Source of the DNA: Ureibacillus manganicus DSM 26584 | GTDB taxonomy: Bacteria > Bacillota > Bacilli > Bacillales_A > Planococcaceae | Assembly: GCF_000772945.1 (NCBI RefSeq) | Contig: NZ_JPVN01000015.1 | Span: 44,832 to 108,831, forward strand | Reading direction: 5' to 3' | Length of the DNA stretch: 64,000 nt | Shown here: positions 53,635 to 63,394 of the stretch, in pieces | How the letters are laid out: the number at the start of each line of letters is the position of its first letter | How positions within the stretch are numbered: position 1 is the stretch's first letter | Made by a program: the position numbers and the translations under genes | The notes under the pieces: generated by a model | Seen by the model: only the letters and a program-made list of their open reading frames with translations | Database searches by the model: none | Told to the model about the DNA's origin: nothing

Positions 53635-53829
53635 ATGAGTCATGTGAGAGAATGGTGGAATAAAAAGAAAAGTAAAACAAGAAAGAATAAAAAGGGAAAT
53701 AACCATTATACATTTTTTGATTTCATTCTTGATGCACTCTTTTGGCTTCCAGAATTACTATTCTTGCCTTTCAGAATAGTATTTTGGTTACTTAGGGGCC
53801 TTGGGAGACTTATTTGGGATTTATTTTAA
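53635..53829 (+). CDS. Small membrane-associated protein, unknown function
   Basis: This 64-residue protein has a very basic N-terminal third (WNKKKSKTRKNKKG) and an aromatic, hydrophobic C-terminal segment (FFDFILDALFWLPELLFLP). The start is unclear: AAAGGG abuts the ATG at 53635, whereas GTG 53644 is 10 bases from it. A 27-codon ORF at 53513-53596 just upstream is not recognised and probably spurious. Confidence 0.5.
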   Translation: MSHVREWWNKKKSKTRKNKKGNNHYTFFDFILDALFWLPELLFLPFRIVFWLLRGLGRLIWDLF

Positions 53830-53927
53830 CTGCAAAACCTTTAATTTCCCTCCCGCAACTATTATTATTCTATCTTAATTCTTTTAGTACTAACGTACCT
53901 ATGCTATTAGGGAAATTGTAAAATATA

Positions 53928-53959
53928 AAAACTCGACCCAGAAATTTGGATCGAGTTTT
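53928..53959 (-). terminator. Terminator of glmS
   Basis: AAAACTCGA-CC pairs with GG-TCGAGTTTT, and the minus strand continues TATATTTTAC. It lies 55 bases after the glmS stop. Confidence 0.75.
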
Positions 53960-54013
53960 TTAATAGTTTCCATCTGTTGTATCAATGTACCAAAATGCTT
54001 AAAAAGGAAACCC

Positions 54014-55816
54014 CTATTCCACAGTAACTGATTTTGCCAAGTTACGAGGTTTATCCACGTCTGCACGACGATGAAGGGCTGCATAGTAGCTAATTAACTG
54101 TAATGGAATTACAGAAACAAGCGGTGTTAATAAAGTGTGCACTTTTGGGATTACTAATCGATCGCCTTCTTCATTTATGCCTTCCATTGAGATAATACAT
54201 GCGTTTGCTCCGCGCGCAACTACTTCTTTCACATTTCCACGTATGTTTAAAGCAACATACTCTTGTGTTGCTAACGCGAATACTGGTGTACCTTCTTCAA
54301 TCAGAGCAATTGTACCGTGCTTTAACTCTCCACCTGCAAAACCTTCTGCTTGAATATAAGAAATCTCTTTTAATTTCAAAGCGCCTTCTAAGCTTACATA
54401 ATAATCTAAATTACGTCCGATGAAGAATGCGTTGCGAGCAACTTTTAAGTAATCTTCAGCAATTAATTCTAGATCATCTTTTGAATCAACCAGCGTTTGA
54501 ATTGCATTTGCAGCAATTCCTAACTCTTGTTTCAAGTCAAAGTTTAAGTCTTTACCTAGAGATTGAGCAGTTACATATGCTGTTAATGCTAATACCGCTA
54601 CTTGAGCGACATAGGCTTTTGTTGATGCAACAGCAATTTCAGGACCAGCATGTAATAATAATGTGTAATCCGCTTCACGTGAAAGTGTTGAGCCAGGCAC
54701 ATTCGTTATTGTTAATGCTGAGTAACCTTTTTCTTTCACTTTAACTAATACTTGACGGCTATCCGCAGTTTCACCAGATTGTGTTATGAAAATAAACAAC
54801 GGCTTTTCTGACAATAACGGCATGTTGTATCCGAATTCACTTGAGATGTGTACTTCTACTGGAATGCCTGCAATTTTTTCAAAGTATTGTTTACCTATTA
54901 AACCAGCATGGTAGCTTGTTCCTGCTGCAATAATATACAGGCGATCAGCTTCTTTAATTGCTGTTAATATATTTTCGTCAATCGATAACTCACCATTTGG
55001 GTTGCTGTATTCTTGAATGATTTTACGTACAACACCTGGTTGCTCATCGATTTCTTTTAACATGTAGTGAGGATATGTTCCTTTTTCAATATCACTCGCA
55101 TCTAGTTCTGCTTTAAATGGCTTACGATCTATAACACGGCCATCAAGAGTTGTAATCTCCACTTTATCTTTATGAACAAGGACAATTTCTTTATCGCGAA
55201 GCTCAATAAATTGGTCTGTTACTTGCAGCATAGCCATTGCATCAGATGCTACTACGTTAAATCCGTCACCAACACCAACTAATAATGGCGATTTATTTTT
55301 AGCAACATAAATTGTATCAGCATCTTCTTGGTCAAGTAAGGCAAGAGCGTAAGAACCATGAACTAAAGATAATGTTTTGCGGAACGCTTCAACAGTTGAT
55401 AGTCCCTCTTTCGCAAATAAATCAATTAACTGAACGATGACTTCTGTATCAGTATCAGATTGCATTTGAATCCCTTTTAAATATGCTCTTTGTAATAAAT
55501 GATAGTTTTCAATTACACCATTATGCACAAGTGTAAATCTTCCAGTTACACTTTGGTGAGGGTGAGCATTTAATTTGTTAGGTACGCCATGTGTTGCCCA
55601 ACGAGTATGTCCGATTCCGATATTAGCATCTACTTCATCATTTACGGCAGTACGTAAATCCGCAATACGGCCTTTTTCTTTGAATACTGTAACGCCTTCT
55701 TCATTTCGAACAGCAATACCAGCTGAATCATAACCACGGTATTCTAGTTTTTCTAAACCTTTTAATAATATTTCCTTCGCGTCTAATACGCCATTATATC
55801 CAACGATCCCACACAT
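54014..55816 (-). CDS. glmS: Glutamine-fructose-6-phosphate aminotransferase GlmS
   Basis: This 600-residue enzyme makes glucosamine-6-phosphate from fructose-6-phosphate and glutamine, the first step to UDP-GlcNAc. The N-terminal glutaminase domain starts MCGIVGYNG, with catalytic Cys2, and has RGYDSAG and GHTRWATHG. Two SIS isomerase domains follow ([38 protein letters not shown]), ending [15 protein letters not shown] 55816 is required for Cys2 and has AAAGGA upstream; the frame open to 55867 is rejected. The glmS ribozyme lies in the leader, so the product feeds back on its own mRNA. Confidence 0.98.
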   Translation of the reverse strand: MCGIVGYNGVLDAKEILLKGLEKLEYRGYDSAGIAVRNEEGVTVFKEKGRIADLRTAVNDEVDANIGIGHTRWATHGVPNKLNAHPHQSVTGRFTLVHNGVIENYHLLQRAYLKGIQMQSDTDTEVIVQLIDLFAKEGLSTVEAFRKTLSLVHGSYALALLDQEDADTIYVAKNKSPLLVGVGDGFNVVASDAMAMLQVTDQFIELRDKEIVLVHKDKVEITTLDGRVIDRKPFKAELDASDIEKGTYPHYMLKEIDEQPGVVRKIIQEYSNPNGELSIDENILTAIKEADRLYIIAAGTSYHAGLIGKQYFEKIAGIPVEVHISSEFGYNMPLLSEKPLFIFITQSGETADSRQVLVKVKEKGYSALTITNVPGSTLSREADYTLLLHAGPEIAVASTKAYVAQVAVLALTAYVTAQSLGKDLNFDLKQELGIAANAIQTLVDSKDDLELIAEDYLKVARNAFFIGRNLDYYVSLEGALKLKEISYIQAEGFAGGELKHGTIALIEEGTPVFALATQEYVALNIRGNVKEVVARGANACIISMEGINEEGDRLVIPKVHTLLTPLVSVIPLQLISYYAALHRRADVDKPRNLAKSVTVE

Positions 55817-55979
55817 GATAAAATTCCTTTCATCAACGCAGACCAACCTAATTCCTAAAATAGACAATGCAAAAGGAATCTACTATTACCTAACTTTCGT
55901 GAACTCTGTCTAGTTCAGCAAGTAAGCAATGTAGGTTGATCATGCATTTATCCATTTGTATTTGCCTTTTCGTTTCTTT

Positions 55980-56116
55980 GTCCATAAAATCACTTTTATG
56001 TTTTCAAACGAAATTACGACCGGGCATTCGATCGGGAGGCATCCGCCGAAATTTCGATAACCTCCACCTCGTCAACTAAGGATGATAGACCGTCCGATTT
56101 CCTTAGCTCAGGCGCT
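55980..56116 (-). ncRNA. glmS ribozyme (glucosamine-6-phosphate riboswitch)
   Basis: On the minus strand the conserved core is plain: AGCGCCTGAGCTAAGG at the 5' side, TCGGACGGTCTATCATCC, TTAGTTGACGAGGTGGAGG, then ATCGAAATTTCGGCGGATG and CCTCCCGATCGAATGCCCGG. The self-cleavage site is predicted between 56116 (A) and 56115 (G of GCGCC). Helix P4-type pairing continues to TTTTATGGAC near 55980. Binding of glucosamine-6-phosphate triggers cleavage and mRNA decay. It stands 163 bases upstream of the glmS ATG. Confidence 0.96.
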
Positions 56117-56223
56117 ATAATTGTTTTCCATTATTTTTTTAAAGCGCAAGTCAATTATCCTCCTTTTAGTGCGCTGTTGCTTGAACCCTACATTCCATAT
56201 ATGTTTAGTTTTCAAGCTACTAT

Positions 56224-56252
56224 ATCATACAGAATATGCAACTTCTCGTCAA
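56224..56252 (-). promoter_or_regulatory. Predicted sigma-A promoter of glmS
   Basis: -35 TTGACG (56247-56252) and -10 TATGAT (56224-56229) are separated by 17 bases on the minus strand. The transcript then carries a hairpin GCTTGAA/TTCAAGC before the ribozyme. The gap 55817-56419 is fully explained by leader, ribozyme, promoter and the pfpI-type terminator. Confidence 0.7.
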
Positions 56253-56303
56253 TAAGTTGTGTATTAAGTACTATCTCAAAAAAATAATGTTGTCTGAAAA
56301 AAA

Positions 56304-56331
56304 TTCCACTAGATTCGGCTTTCTAGTGGAA
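56304..56331 (-). terminator. Terminator of the DJ-1/PfpI-family gene
   Basis: TTCCACTAGA pairs perfectly with TCTAGTGGAA around an 8-base loop, and TTTTTTCAG follows on the minus strand. It lies about 90 bases after the stop at 56420. Confidence 0.85.
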
Positions 56332-56419
56332 ATTGTAGGACATATTTATTCTAATTGTGCTATATTTTTTTAATTATTGAGAATATTATCGGTTATTAAT
56401 TACAATTGTATTACTAATA

Positions 56420-56944
56420 TTACAATCCTTTTTCTTCTAATAAATTTACAATTTCACGGTTAAATGCATGTAGGTCTTGTGGTGTTCTACTTGTTACAAG
56501 TTGTTTTTGACAAACTACTACCTCTTGATCGTGGAATTTTGCTCCCGCATTTTCTAAATCAACACGAATCGACTTATACCCTGTAATATCTCGACCCTCA
56601 ATTGCTCTTGCAGTGATAAGTAGCTGCGGTCCGTGGCAAATAGCGAATACTGGTTTCATAGCATTCATAAAGGATTTTGCAAAAGCTACAACACGATCAT
56701 CATCTCGAAGTAAATCTGGAGAGAATCCTCCAGGGATAAATAGCGCGTCGAAATCTTCTGGGTTTACATCTGAAATACCATATTCAATTTCTACACGTGC
56801 CTCGCCTTGTTTTCCTCTTACCGCTTTACTACCTTCTTTATCAATGGTTACTACTGTATGCCCGTGTGTTTCTAATGCTTCTTTGGGGCTTGTAAATTCC
56901 ATATCCTCAAACATATCAGTAATTAAAGTCGCGATTCTCGCCAT
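56420..56944 (-). CDS. DJ-1/PfpI-family protein (YfkM-like general stress protein)
   Basis: This 174-residue class I glutamine-amidotransferase-fold protein has the nucleophile elbow Cys in VFAICHGPQLL (about residue 103) and the paired acid in TDMFEDMEF and IPGGFSPDLLRDD. It is close to the YfkM/PfpI group, proposed deglycases or proteases under stress. ATG 56944 has AGGAG 8 bases upstream; an ATG nine codons earlier lacks a site. It is inserted between glmM and glmS with its own terminator. Confidence 0.87.
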   Translation of the reverse strand: MARIATLITDMFEDMEFTSPKEALETHGHTVVTIDKEGSKAVRGKQGEARVEIEYGISDVNPEDFDALFIPGGFSPDLLRDDDRVVAFAKSFMNAMKPVFAICHGPQLLITARAIEGRDITGYKSIRVDLENAGAKFHDQEVVVCQKQLVTSRTPQDLHAFNREIVNLLEEKGL

Positions 56945-57016
56945 CGTTTTCACTCCTAATAGTAGATTCACACCTACTATTGACTAAATACATTTCAATT
57001 AAACACAGAAAAAATA

Positions 57017-57048
57017 AAAATCCAGTAGCAATTGTTCTACTGGATTTT
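57017..57048 (-). terminator. Terminator of glmM
   Basis: AAAATCCAGTAG pairs perfectly with CTACTGGATTTT around an 8-base loop, with ATTTTTTCTG after it on the minus strand. It lies 5 bases after the glmM stop. Confidence 0.9.
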
Positions 57049-57052
57049 TTGT

Positions 57053-58405
57053 TTATTCAGTTAAGCCCATTTCTTCTTTTACAACATCAGCAATACGATT
57101 AACATAGCTTTCACACTCAGCTTCAGTAGCAGCCTCTACCATTACACGAACAAGTGGCTCTGTTCCTGAAGGACGAACTAACACTCGACCGTTTCCAGCC
57201 ATTTCACTTTCAACTTGTGCAATAACTTCTGCAACTTTCGAATTTTGTGTAACAGCATGCTTATCCGTAACTCTGACATTAACTAATTTTTGTGGATATA
57301 TTGTCATTTCTGCAGCAAGTTCTGATAATCGTTTTTCTGTTTCTTTCATAATGTTTACTAGCTGAATAGCTGTAAGTAGGCCATCACCAGTTGTATTGTA
57401 GTCTAGGAGAATAATATGACCAGATTGTTCTCCACCTAAGTTGTAGTCGTTTTTACGCATTTCTTCTACAACATAACGATCTCCTACTGCTGTCTTCACG
57501 CTAGACATATTATTATCTTCAAGTGCTTTATAAAAGCCCATATTACTCATGACCGTTGATACAACAGTATTCTTCTTTAAACGACCTTTTAGATTCAAAT
57601 ACTTTCCTAAGATGAACATTATTTGATCGCCATCGACAATCTTACCATTTTCGTCAACAGCAATTAGTCTATCTCCATCACCGTCAAATGCTAAACCTAC
57701 ATGTGCACCACGCTCTAAAACGAATGCAGCTAGTTTTTCAGGATGTGTAGATCCAACACCTTCGTTGATGTTTAATCCATTTGGAGAAGATCCAATCGAT
57801 GATATATCAGCTTCTAAATCTGCAAATAAATGTGTTGCTAAAGAAGAAGTGGCACCATGTGCACAGTCTAAAGCAACATGTATACCCATAAAGTCTTCAT
57901 CAACTGTTTGCTTTAAGTATGAGATGTATTTTTGGTTTCCTTCAAAATAATCACTAACAGTACCCAACTCCGCTCCAACTGGGCGTGGTAAAGTATCTTC
58001 TACTTGGTCAAGATAGCTTTCAATTTCTTCTTCTTGTGAGTCTGTTAGTTTGAATCCATCTGGTCCAAAGAATTTAATACCATTATCAGCTACTGGATTG
58101 TGTGATGCAGAAATCATTACCCCTGCATCTGCATTCATAACTCTTGTTAAATAAGCTACTCCCGGTGTACTAATAATACCAAGTCTCATAACCTCGACAC
58201 CAATAGATAATAGTCCAGCAACTAATGCTCCTTCTAACATATGTCCTGAGATTCTTGTGTCACGACCTATAATAACTTTTGGACGTCCAGTAGCATGCTT
58301 TGTTAAAACATATCCTCCAAAACGACCAAGTTTAAATGCAAATTCAGGTGTTAATTCACTATTTGCTATACCACGAACGCCATCCGTTCCAAAATATTTT
58401 CCCAT
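57053..58405 (-). CDS. glmM: Phosphoglucosamine mutase GlmM
   Basis: This 450-residue enzyme converts glucosamine-6-phosphate to glucosamine-1-phosphate. It begins [15 protein letters not shown]. The phosphoserine is Ser101 in [10 protein letters not shown]. The metal loop is [12 protein letters not shown], the sugar-binding loop is GGEQSGHI, and the phosphate-binding motif [14 protein letters not shown] lies near the end. ATG 58405 has GAAGGAGAG upstream; the frame to 58453 is not used. In Bacillales GlmM also binds and inhibits CdaA, encoded upstream in the same operon. Confidence 0.97.
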   Translation of the reverse strand: MGKYFGTDGVRGIANSELTPEFAFKLGRFGGYVLTKHATGRPKVIIGRDTRISGHMLEGALVAGLLSIGVEVMRLGIISTPGVAYLTRVMNADAGVMISASHNPVADNGIKFFGPDGFKLTDSQEEEIESYLDQVEDTLPRPVGAELGTVSDYFEGNQKYISYLKQTVDEDFMGIHVALDCAHGATSSLATHLFADLEADISSIGSSPNGLNINEGVGSTHPEKLAAFVLERGAHVGLAFDGDGDRLIAVDENGKIVDGDQIMFILGKYLNLKGRLKKNTVVSTVMSNMGFYKALEDNNMSSVKTAVGDRYVVEEMRKNDYNLGGEQSGHIILLDYNTTGDGLLTAIQLVNIMKETEKRLSELAAEMTIYPQKLVNVRVTDKHAVTQNSKVAEVIAQVESEMAGNGRVLVRPSGTEPLVRVMVEAATEAECESYVNRIADVVKEEMGLTE

Positions 58406-58498
58406 TCGATTCTTCTCTCCTTCAATGCTAGTTATCCTTGTAGTACTAGGCATTTAACGCTTCTTCGAAAACTTCACATAAATCATTCGGATCTAATA

Positions 58499-59545
58499 TT
58501 AATCATTTAAGTCATTGGTTTCAGTAGTATTAGTTGGATTTTCAGTTTCTGTATTATCTTCACTAACTCCATTAGATGCCTCATCTTCGTTTACTGAAGA
58601 ATTTATCTGTTTTGAAACTGCAGCTTGTACAATAATGGAGCTTGTAGAAAGCTTCGTTGCACCATTTGGTACTGTGACATCTACTTCGTACTGGCCTGAA
58701 CTTTCAATTTCTGTAACGTCAAATTCTACGACTAGTTCATTCAATCCATCAATAATAGATTTTGGGCCGAACACTTGAACTAACGGATTTGGTGTTGACA
58801 GTCGATTTATCGAAACACCTTCTATCGGTGTACCAACTTGTTGAATTCGGATTGGTATATTTCGACTATATTCTGCTAATTCAACTTTCACTTTTACTTT
58901 CGAAGGTTCGATTGCTACATCTAGCTTGTTTAATTTACTATCCAAAACTTTAACGTCAGCATCTTGTTCAAAAGAGCTGTCTATGCCCGGATTACCTGTC
59001 ACAGTAGCTTTCACATAATTAATACTTGAGATTACGCTTTTCGCACCTGTTACAAATACAGTACTCGGTTCTGCTACCATACTTTGTAGTACGAACGCCT
59101 CATTAATAAGGTTATAATTCATTTCTGGTTCAATCGGTAGTTCAGCTGTGACCTTTTCTTCGATTGAAATAGGAATAGTTTCAGGATCAATTTTAACTGA
59201 TAACTTATCTGAGAAGGCTTCCGTTTGTATTTTAACTCGATGTTCACCAATTAACAATGCATTTAAATCAACAAATACTTTAAAGTCTTTTTTTAGTTTT
59301 GTATTTAATACAATTTGAATTGGTCCTTCTATCGTTACATCAACTGTGTCAGGTAAACCTGAAACAATTAAATTATCAGAATCATAATATGCTTCAAGTG
59401 GAACGTCCGTAAGTACATCCACATGGTTAGGAGCTGTTGGGTTAATGCCTTCACCAAGCAAGGATTTCACATAAAAGAACATCAATATCGCTAATACTAA
59501 AGCAGTAATCCTTAAAACCCAAGGGCTATCAAATAGTTTATCCAT
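58499..59545 (-). CDS. cdaR: CdaA regulator CdaR (YbbR repeats)
   Basis: This 348-residue protein has one N-terminal membrane helix (about 8-28, WVLRITALVLAILMFFYV) and an extracytoplasmic part built of YbbR repeats. The repeats are visible as recurring PDTVDVTIEGP, PSTVFVTGAKS, PLVQVFGPKS motifs at about 80-residue spacing. It ends in an Asn/Thr/Glu-rich tail. It controls the diadenylate cyclase CdaA. ATG 59545 has GGAGGGGG upstream and overlaps the cdaA stop by 8 bases. Confidence 0.94.
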   Translation of the reverse strand: MDKLFDSPWVLRITALVLAILMFFYVKSLLGEGINPTAPNHVDVLTDVPLEAYYDSDNLIVSGLPDTVDVTIEGPIQIVLNTKLKKDFKVFVDLNALLIGEHRVKIQTEAFSDKLSVKIDPETIPISIEEKVTAELPIEPEMNYNLINEAFVLQSMVAEPSTVFVTGAKSVISSINYVKATVTGNPGIDSSFEQDADVKVLDSKLNKLDVAIEPSKVKVKVELAEYSRNIPIRIQQVGTPIEGVSINRLSTPNPLVQVFGPKSIIDGLNELVVEFDVTEIESSGQYEVDVTVPNGATKLSTSSIIVQAAVSKQINSSVNEDEASNGVSEDNTETENPTNTTETNDLND

Positions 59546-60374
59546 TCTTTTTCCCCCTCCAAGTCCACTTAGAGGATAGATCCGGATCTTGCTCTGGACC
59601 AAACCACATTTTTCTTAAATCTGCTTCAAATTGATCGATTGTTAAATTTCGATTTAAGTTACCGTTCTTAGCTAAACTAATTGCACCTGTCTCTTCAGAA
59701 ACAATAATTGTTATAGCGTCCGTAACTTCACTTAGTCCAAGGGCTGCACGGTGACGTGTACCCAACTCTTTCGAAATAAATGTACTCTCTGACAGTGGTA
59801 AGTAACAAGCAGCTGCGGCAATTTTCGTTTTTTGTAATACAACTGCTCCATCATGTAATGGTGTATTGGGTATGAATATATTAATTAGTAGTTCAGAACT
59901 AATATCAGCGTTCATTTTGATACCGGTTTCAATATATTCTGTAAGTCCTGTTTCATTTTCAATGGAGATCAAAGCTCCAATACGCCGTTTGGCCATATAA
60001 CTAACCGCTTTTTTCATGGCTTCAATGAGCCTAGATTGTTCGTCTTCTAACTGACTTGTAGAACGTTGAAAAATCTTTCCTCTACCAAGTTGTTCTAATG
60101 CTCTTCGAATTTCAGGTGTAAAGATAATAATGATTGCTAAGAATCCGAAGTCAATTACTTGTTGTAGCATCCAACCAAGTGTATCAAGTCCAAAAATTTC
60201 TGTTGCTATTCTCGCAAAGATTATGACAAATAGACCTTTAAGTAATTGAACAGCCTTTGTACCTTTTATGAGGGTTAATAATTTATAAACAACGTACCAA
60301 ACAAGTAGGACGTCTAAAAAGCTAACAATCACATTTACAGGTGTATAATCTGTAAATTGTTGAATAATCTGCAT
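59538..60374 (-). CDS. cdaA: Diadenylate cyclase CdaA (DisA_N domain)
   Basis: This 278-residue membrane enzyme makes cyclic-di-AMP from two ATP. Three N-terminal helices (about 12-32, 42-60 and 68-86) precede the DAC domain, with catalytic DGA at residues 175-177 (LHDGAVVL) and RHR at 207-209 (GTRHRAALGLSE). GGGGGA precedes the ATG. It forms the conserved cdaA-cdaR-glmM-glmS cluster linking cyclic-di-AMP with peptidoglycan precursor supply and osmotic control. Confidence 0.96.
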   Translation of the reverse strand: MQIIQQFTDYTPVNVIVSFLDVLLVWYVVYKLLTLIKGTKAVQLLKGLFVIIFARIATEIFGLDTLGWMLQQVIDFGFLAIIIIFTPEIRRALEQLGRGKIFQRSTSQLEDEQSRLIEAMKKAVSYMAKRRIGALISIENETGLTEYIETGIKMNADISSELLINIFIPNTPLHDGAVVLQKTKIAAAACYLPLSESTFISKELGTRHRAALGLSEVTDAITIIVSEETGAISLAKNGNLNRNLTIDQFEADLRKMWFGPEQDPDLSSKWTWRGKKNG

Positions 60375-60852
60375 GTGGCATCCCCCACTTTTTCTAGCTA
60401 ATACCCTAAATCGATCATTCGTTTTTAAAAATCACATTCACCCAATTTCATAATCAAATACTCATTCGTATTTGAAGCTGCAGTTTCCTTTTTCCAAAAG
60501 AAACAAACTAAAAAATAAGTTAAATGGATTTGATGTTAAACTAATGAATTAAGGGAAATTAATTCAAAATGTTAAAAACAGTATATCACATTTCGTATGT
60601 AGACGCTTGATTTTATCAACCTAAATGCCCTTTACATATACTAGTTTATTGCCTTTATTTTGCTGATGTCGAAAGATAATATACTTATTTTGTTCTTTGA
60701 AAAACACACCTCGACCCAAATAGGTCGAGGTCATTTTTTTCTTATGCGGATTTCCTAAAATAACTATCCTATCCGCCAAGAAAAAAGCCCACTCATGCGA
60801 GTAGACTTTCATCTATTTATATTTTATGAATTTCCAATTGAATATATTAGCT
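60375..60852. other. Intergenic region between rsiW and cdaA with two terminator hairpins
   Basis: The stem ACCTCGACC/GGTCGAGGT lies at 60708-60731 with TTTTTTT after it on the plus strand and TTTTTC on the minus strand. A second stem, AAAG..ACTC/GAGT..CTTT, lies at 60784-60809 with CTTTTTTC on the minus strand and ends the sigW-rsiW operon. The rest, 60375-60700, is AT-rich and should hold the cdaA promoter; I see no clear sigma-A hexamer pair. A 63-codon frame at 60621-60812 runs through both hairpins and is not a gene. Confidence 0.7.
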
Positions 60853-61461
60853 TTATTGAATTAGGCCTATGAAATTATTTCCAATTGACTTCAATTCGTA
60901 CCAAAGCCATTCAAAGATCTCATCTATTTCTTCAATTTCTCCAGTTACAACAGCAGTTGAGGCCATGTATTGACCATTAATGACTGTTACATTTCCATCG
61001 ACTTCGCCCTCTATAATAATATCACCGTTTTTAACAACGATATCACCTTTGACAACTTCCCCTTCAGGAACAATTACAGTTTGCCCATCAACTATTAAAT
61101 TTGGTTGCTTTGTTACTGAAAACTCATTATTTTGGTAACTCCCAACTAAGGAGGCACTCATAAAAAGTAAGAAAACGCAGGCAGCAACTAAAATCGGATG
61201 GCGTCTAAACCAATTTTGAATGCCAACTCGGTTTTTACCTTTTGGTAGACGTTTCATAACCTCACTTTCAAAATGAGGAGGTGCCGTTATATGTGCTGCA
61301 CTGATAACGAAGGCTACTGTGTCACTCAATTCGTGCATGTGTTGCCTACAAGATGAGCAATTGTTTAAATGTTTTTTGAGCTGTTGTTCATGGTCTCGGC
61401 TGATATCACCATCTAAGTACTCGTGCATATAGTCAACAATATGTTGTGGACACGTACTCAT
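60853..61461 (-). CDS. rsiW: Anti-sigma-W factor RsiW
   Basis: This 202-residue zinc-binding anti-sigma factor has the ZAS motif H31-x3-C35-x2-C38 (HLNNCSSC) in the cytosolic N-terminus, one membrane helix at about 89-107 and an extracytoplasmic tail of about 95 residues. It holds sigma-W inactive until stepwise proteolysis under envelope stress. It follows sigW by 12 bases. The extracellular part has several GDIVVKNGDIIIEGEVDGN-like short repeats, resembling bactofilin/polymer-type beta repeats. Confidence 0.93.
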   Translation of the reverse strand: MSTCPQHIVDYMHEYLDGDISRDHEQQLKKHLNNCSSCRQHMHELSDTVAFVISAAHITAPPHFESEVMKRLPKGKNRVGIQNWFRRHPILVAACVFLLFMSASLVGSYQNNEFSVTKQPNLIVDGQTVIVPEGEVVKGDIVVKNGDIIIEGEVDGNVTVINGQYMASTAVVTGEIEEIDEIFEWLWYELKSIGNNFIGLIQ

Positions 61462-61473
61462 GCATATAACCTC

Positions 61474-62037
61474 CTACAGATTGTTTAATTGCTTCCTCAG
61501 AGCCTCTCGCCCTCTGTGTATTCTAGTTTTTACTGTACCAAGGGGCATATCCAAAATGTCACTTATTTCTTGAAGAGATAGTTCTTCTATATATTTTAAT
61601 ACAATAACTGAACGATATTTATCTGGCAACCTACTTATTTCATATTGAATACGATCTTGTAGTTCCATTTGTTCTACAACATCATCCGGTAGCTTATCAT
61701 CAGACGATAATTGCGAATACATATCTAGACCGTCTGTACCAGCGATTTCTGCATCTAAGTAATAATCAGGTTTTTTCTTTCGAATTCTATCAATGCACAG
61801 GTTTGTAGCAATTCTGTACAGCCAAGTTGAGAACTTCCTTTTCTGATCGAAGGAATGAAGGTTAATATATGCTCGAACAAAAGCTTCTTGCGCAATGTCT
61901 TCTGCTTCGTGTTTATTGCCTAACATTCGATAACATATTTGGTATAACTTATGCTGGTAGAGGTTCACAATATCAGAAAATGCGTTTTGATCACCTTTAA
62001 GCACTTGCTTTATTCTTTTGTTCACTAGCGCATCCAT
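61474..62037 (-). CDS. sigW: ECF sigma factor SigW
   Basis: This 187-residue ECF sigma factor has region 2 (YQICYRMLGNKHEAEDIAQEAFVRAY, FSTWLYRIATNLCIDRIRKKK) and region 4 (LPDKYRSVIVLKYIEELSLQEIS, GTVKTRIHRGREALRKQL). It directs envelope-stress genes against antimicrobial peptides and detergents. It carries a textbook sigma-W promoter upstream, so it is autoregulated. GGTGGAGAGG precedes the ATG. Confidence 0.96.
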   Translation of the reverse strand: MDALVNKRIKQVLKGDQNAFSDIVNLYQHKLYQICYRMLGNKHEAEDIAQEAFVRAYINLHSFDQKRKFSTWLYRIATNLCIDRIRKKKPDYYLDAEIAGTDGLDMYSQLSSDDKLPDDVVEQMELQDRIQYEISRLPDKYRSVIVLKYIEELSLQEISDILDMPLGTVKTRIHRGREALRKQLNNL

Positions 62038-62075
62038 CTTGTTTTCCTCTCCACCTTTTTCGGTTCCATAGTATT

Positions 62076-62101
62076 TACGAATTTAGTATTAAAAAGTTTC
62101 A
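62076..62101 (-). promoter_or_regulatory. Sigma-W promoter of sigW-rsiW
   Basis: TGAAAC (62096-62101) and CGTA (62076-62079) are separated by 16 bases on the minus strand, with the T run TTTTTAATA after the -35. This equals the known sigma-W consensus. The leader to the sigW ATG is about 30 bases. Confidence 0.9.
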
Positions 62102-62295
62102 TTTTTATAAAATTATTATAACAGATTTTGCACACACCTAATTAAGTATAATTTAGTTATTTTTACCAACGCATATAATTCATTAATACTTTATCAAATC
62201 TAGGAATAGAATAAAATAAAATCTAACTTTTAAGAAGTTTTACTAAGACATTTATCCTCCCAAATGCTTACTTGCATAAAAATTCCAATCTAAAT

Positions 62296-63201
62296 TTAAA
62301 CCAATTTTTCTCCGAATAACGACCCCATTAATGCAACAGCTGTATCTGCAGTTTTATTCCTCTCATCTAAAATTGGGTTTACTTCGACAAACTCAGCAGA
62401 TGTAATAATATTGGCTTCTTCAAGCATTTCCATTGCAAGATGACTCTCTCTATATGTTATGCCCCCTGGTACAGGTGTTCCAACTCCTGGTGTATATAAC
62501 GGATCTATTGCATCTAAATCAAGGGACAAATGTACACCATCTACTTGTCTTTGTAACATATATGAAATGGATTCTTCCATAACTTTAGTCATACCTAAAC
62601 GGTCAATTTCATGCATTGAGTACACTTTAATACCTAATTTTCTAATAAGCTCTTTTTCACCTGGATCTACTGAACGAGCTCCGATAATAATTATATTTTC
62701 AGGTTTAATTTTTGGAGCAAATCCACCTATTTCGGTTAAGCGATCATCACCTATCCCAAGGCACACTGCTAATGGCATTCCATGAATATTACCTGACGGT
62801 GTCGTTTCAGGTGTATTTAAATCAGCATGTGCATCATACCAAATAACACCTAAGTTTTTATATCTTTTTGCAAGTCCAGATAATGTACCAATAGCAATAC
62901 TATGATCTCCACCTAAAACAAGTGGAAATCGATTTGCATTTAGCACATTTTCGACCATGTTACCCAATTCCGTACTGATTTTTATTATGTCATTAAGATT
63001 TAAGAGCTTATTGTTTTGCTCAACGATTAAGTTACCTTTTTTTACTTGGATATCCCCTTCATCCAACACTTCATATCCTAATGCTTCTAAACGTTCCACT
63101 ACTCCAGCGTAACGAATTGCGCTTGGTCCCATATCTACCCCTCGTCTATGTTGACCATAGTCTGATGGAACTCCAATTATTGATATGTTTTTATTTTTCA
63201 T
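62296..63201 (-). CDS. rocF: Arginase RocF
   Basis: This 301-residue manganese enzyme hydrolyses arginine to ornithine and urea. It has all metal motifs: GGDHSIAIGT, WYDAHADLNTPETTPSGNIHGMPLA and LSLDLDAIDPLYTPGVGTPVPGG. It ends MGSLFGEKLV. AGGGGG precedes the ATG. A perfect stem TTACCAAT/ATTGGTAA (63214-63235) abuts the ribosome site. No ornithine aminotransferase or arginine permease gene is next to it here. Confidence 0.95.
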   Translation of the reverse strand: MKNKNISIIGVPSDYGQHRRGVDMGPSAIRYAGVVERLEALGYEVLDEGDIQVKKGNLIVEQNNKLLNLNDIIKISTELGNMVENVLNANRFPLVLGGDHSIAIGTLSGLAKRYKNLGVIWYDAHADLNTPETTPSGNIHGMPLAVCLGIGDDRLTEIGGFAPKIKPENIIIIGARSVDPGEKELIRKLGIKVYSMHEIDRLGMTKVMEESISYMLQRQVDGVHLSLDLDAIDPLYTPGVGTPVPGGITYRESHLAMEMLEEANIITSAEFVEVNPILDERNKTADTAVALMGSLFGEKLV

Positions 63202-63213
63202 AGTTATTCCCCC

Positions 63214-63235
63214 TTACCAATATTTTAATTGGTAA
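63214..63235. promoter_or_regulatory. Inverted repeat next to the rocF ribosome site
   Basis: TTACCAAT and ATTGGTAA form an 8-bp perfect inverted repeat with a 6-base centre, ending next to the AGGGGG site. It could be an operator or an mRNA hairpin affecting translation. No regulator can be named. Confidence 0.35.
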
Positions 63236-63394
63236 TTTAAGGTGGCTCAACCTGACAGTTTTTTGTATTTTTATACAGCTATTGGATTTCAAATCCGCTG
63301 TGATTTTAGTTACGATTATTATGACGCTTGGGGTTAGAATAAGGGTTATGTAATGTGATGTTTATTGTTTCCCGTGTTACTTGTGCAGGTGTGT

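Noticed and set aside
60621..60812. Minus-strand ORF of 63 codons
   Set aside because: It reads through two terminator hairpins and has no ribosome site or recognisable domain.
62150..62190. Additional sigma-A promoter for sigW (TATAAT near the leader)
   Set aside because: A TATAAT is present on the minus strand, but no acceptable -35 lies at 16-18 bases; the sigma-W promoter is sufficient.
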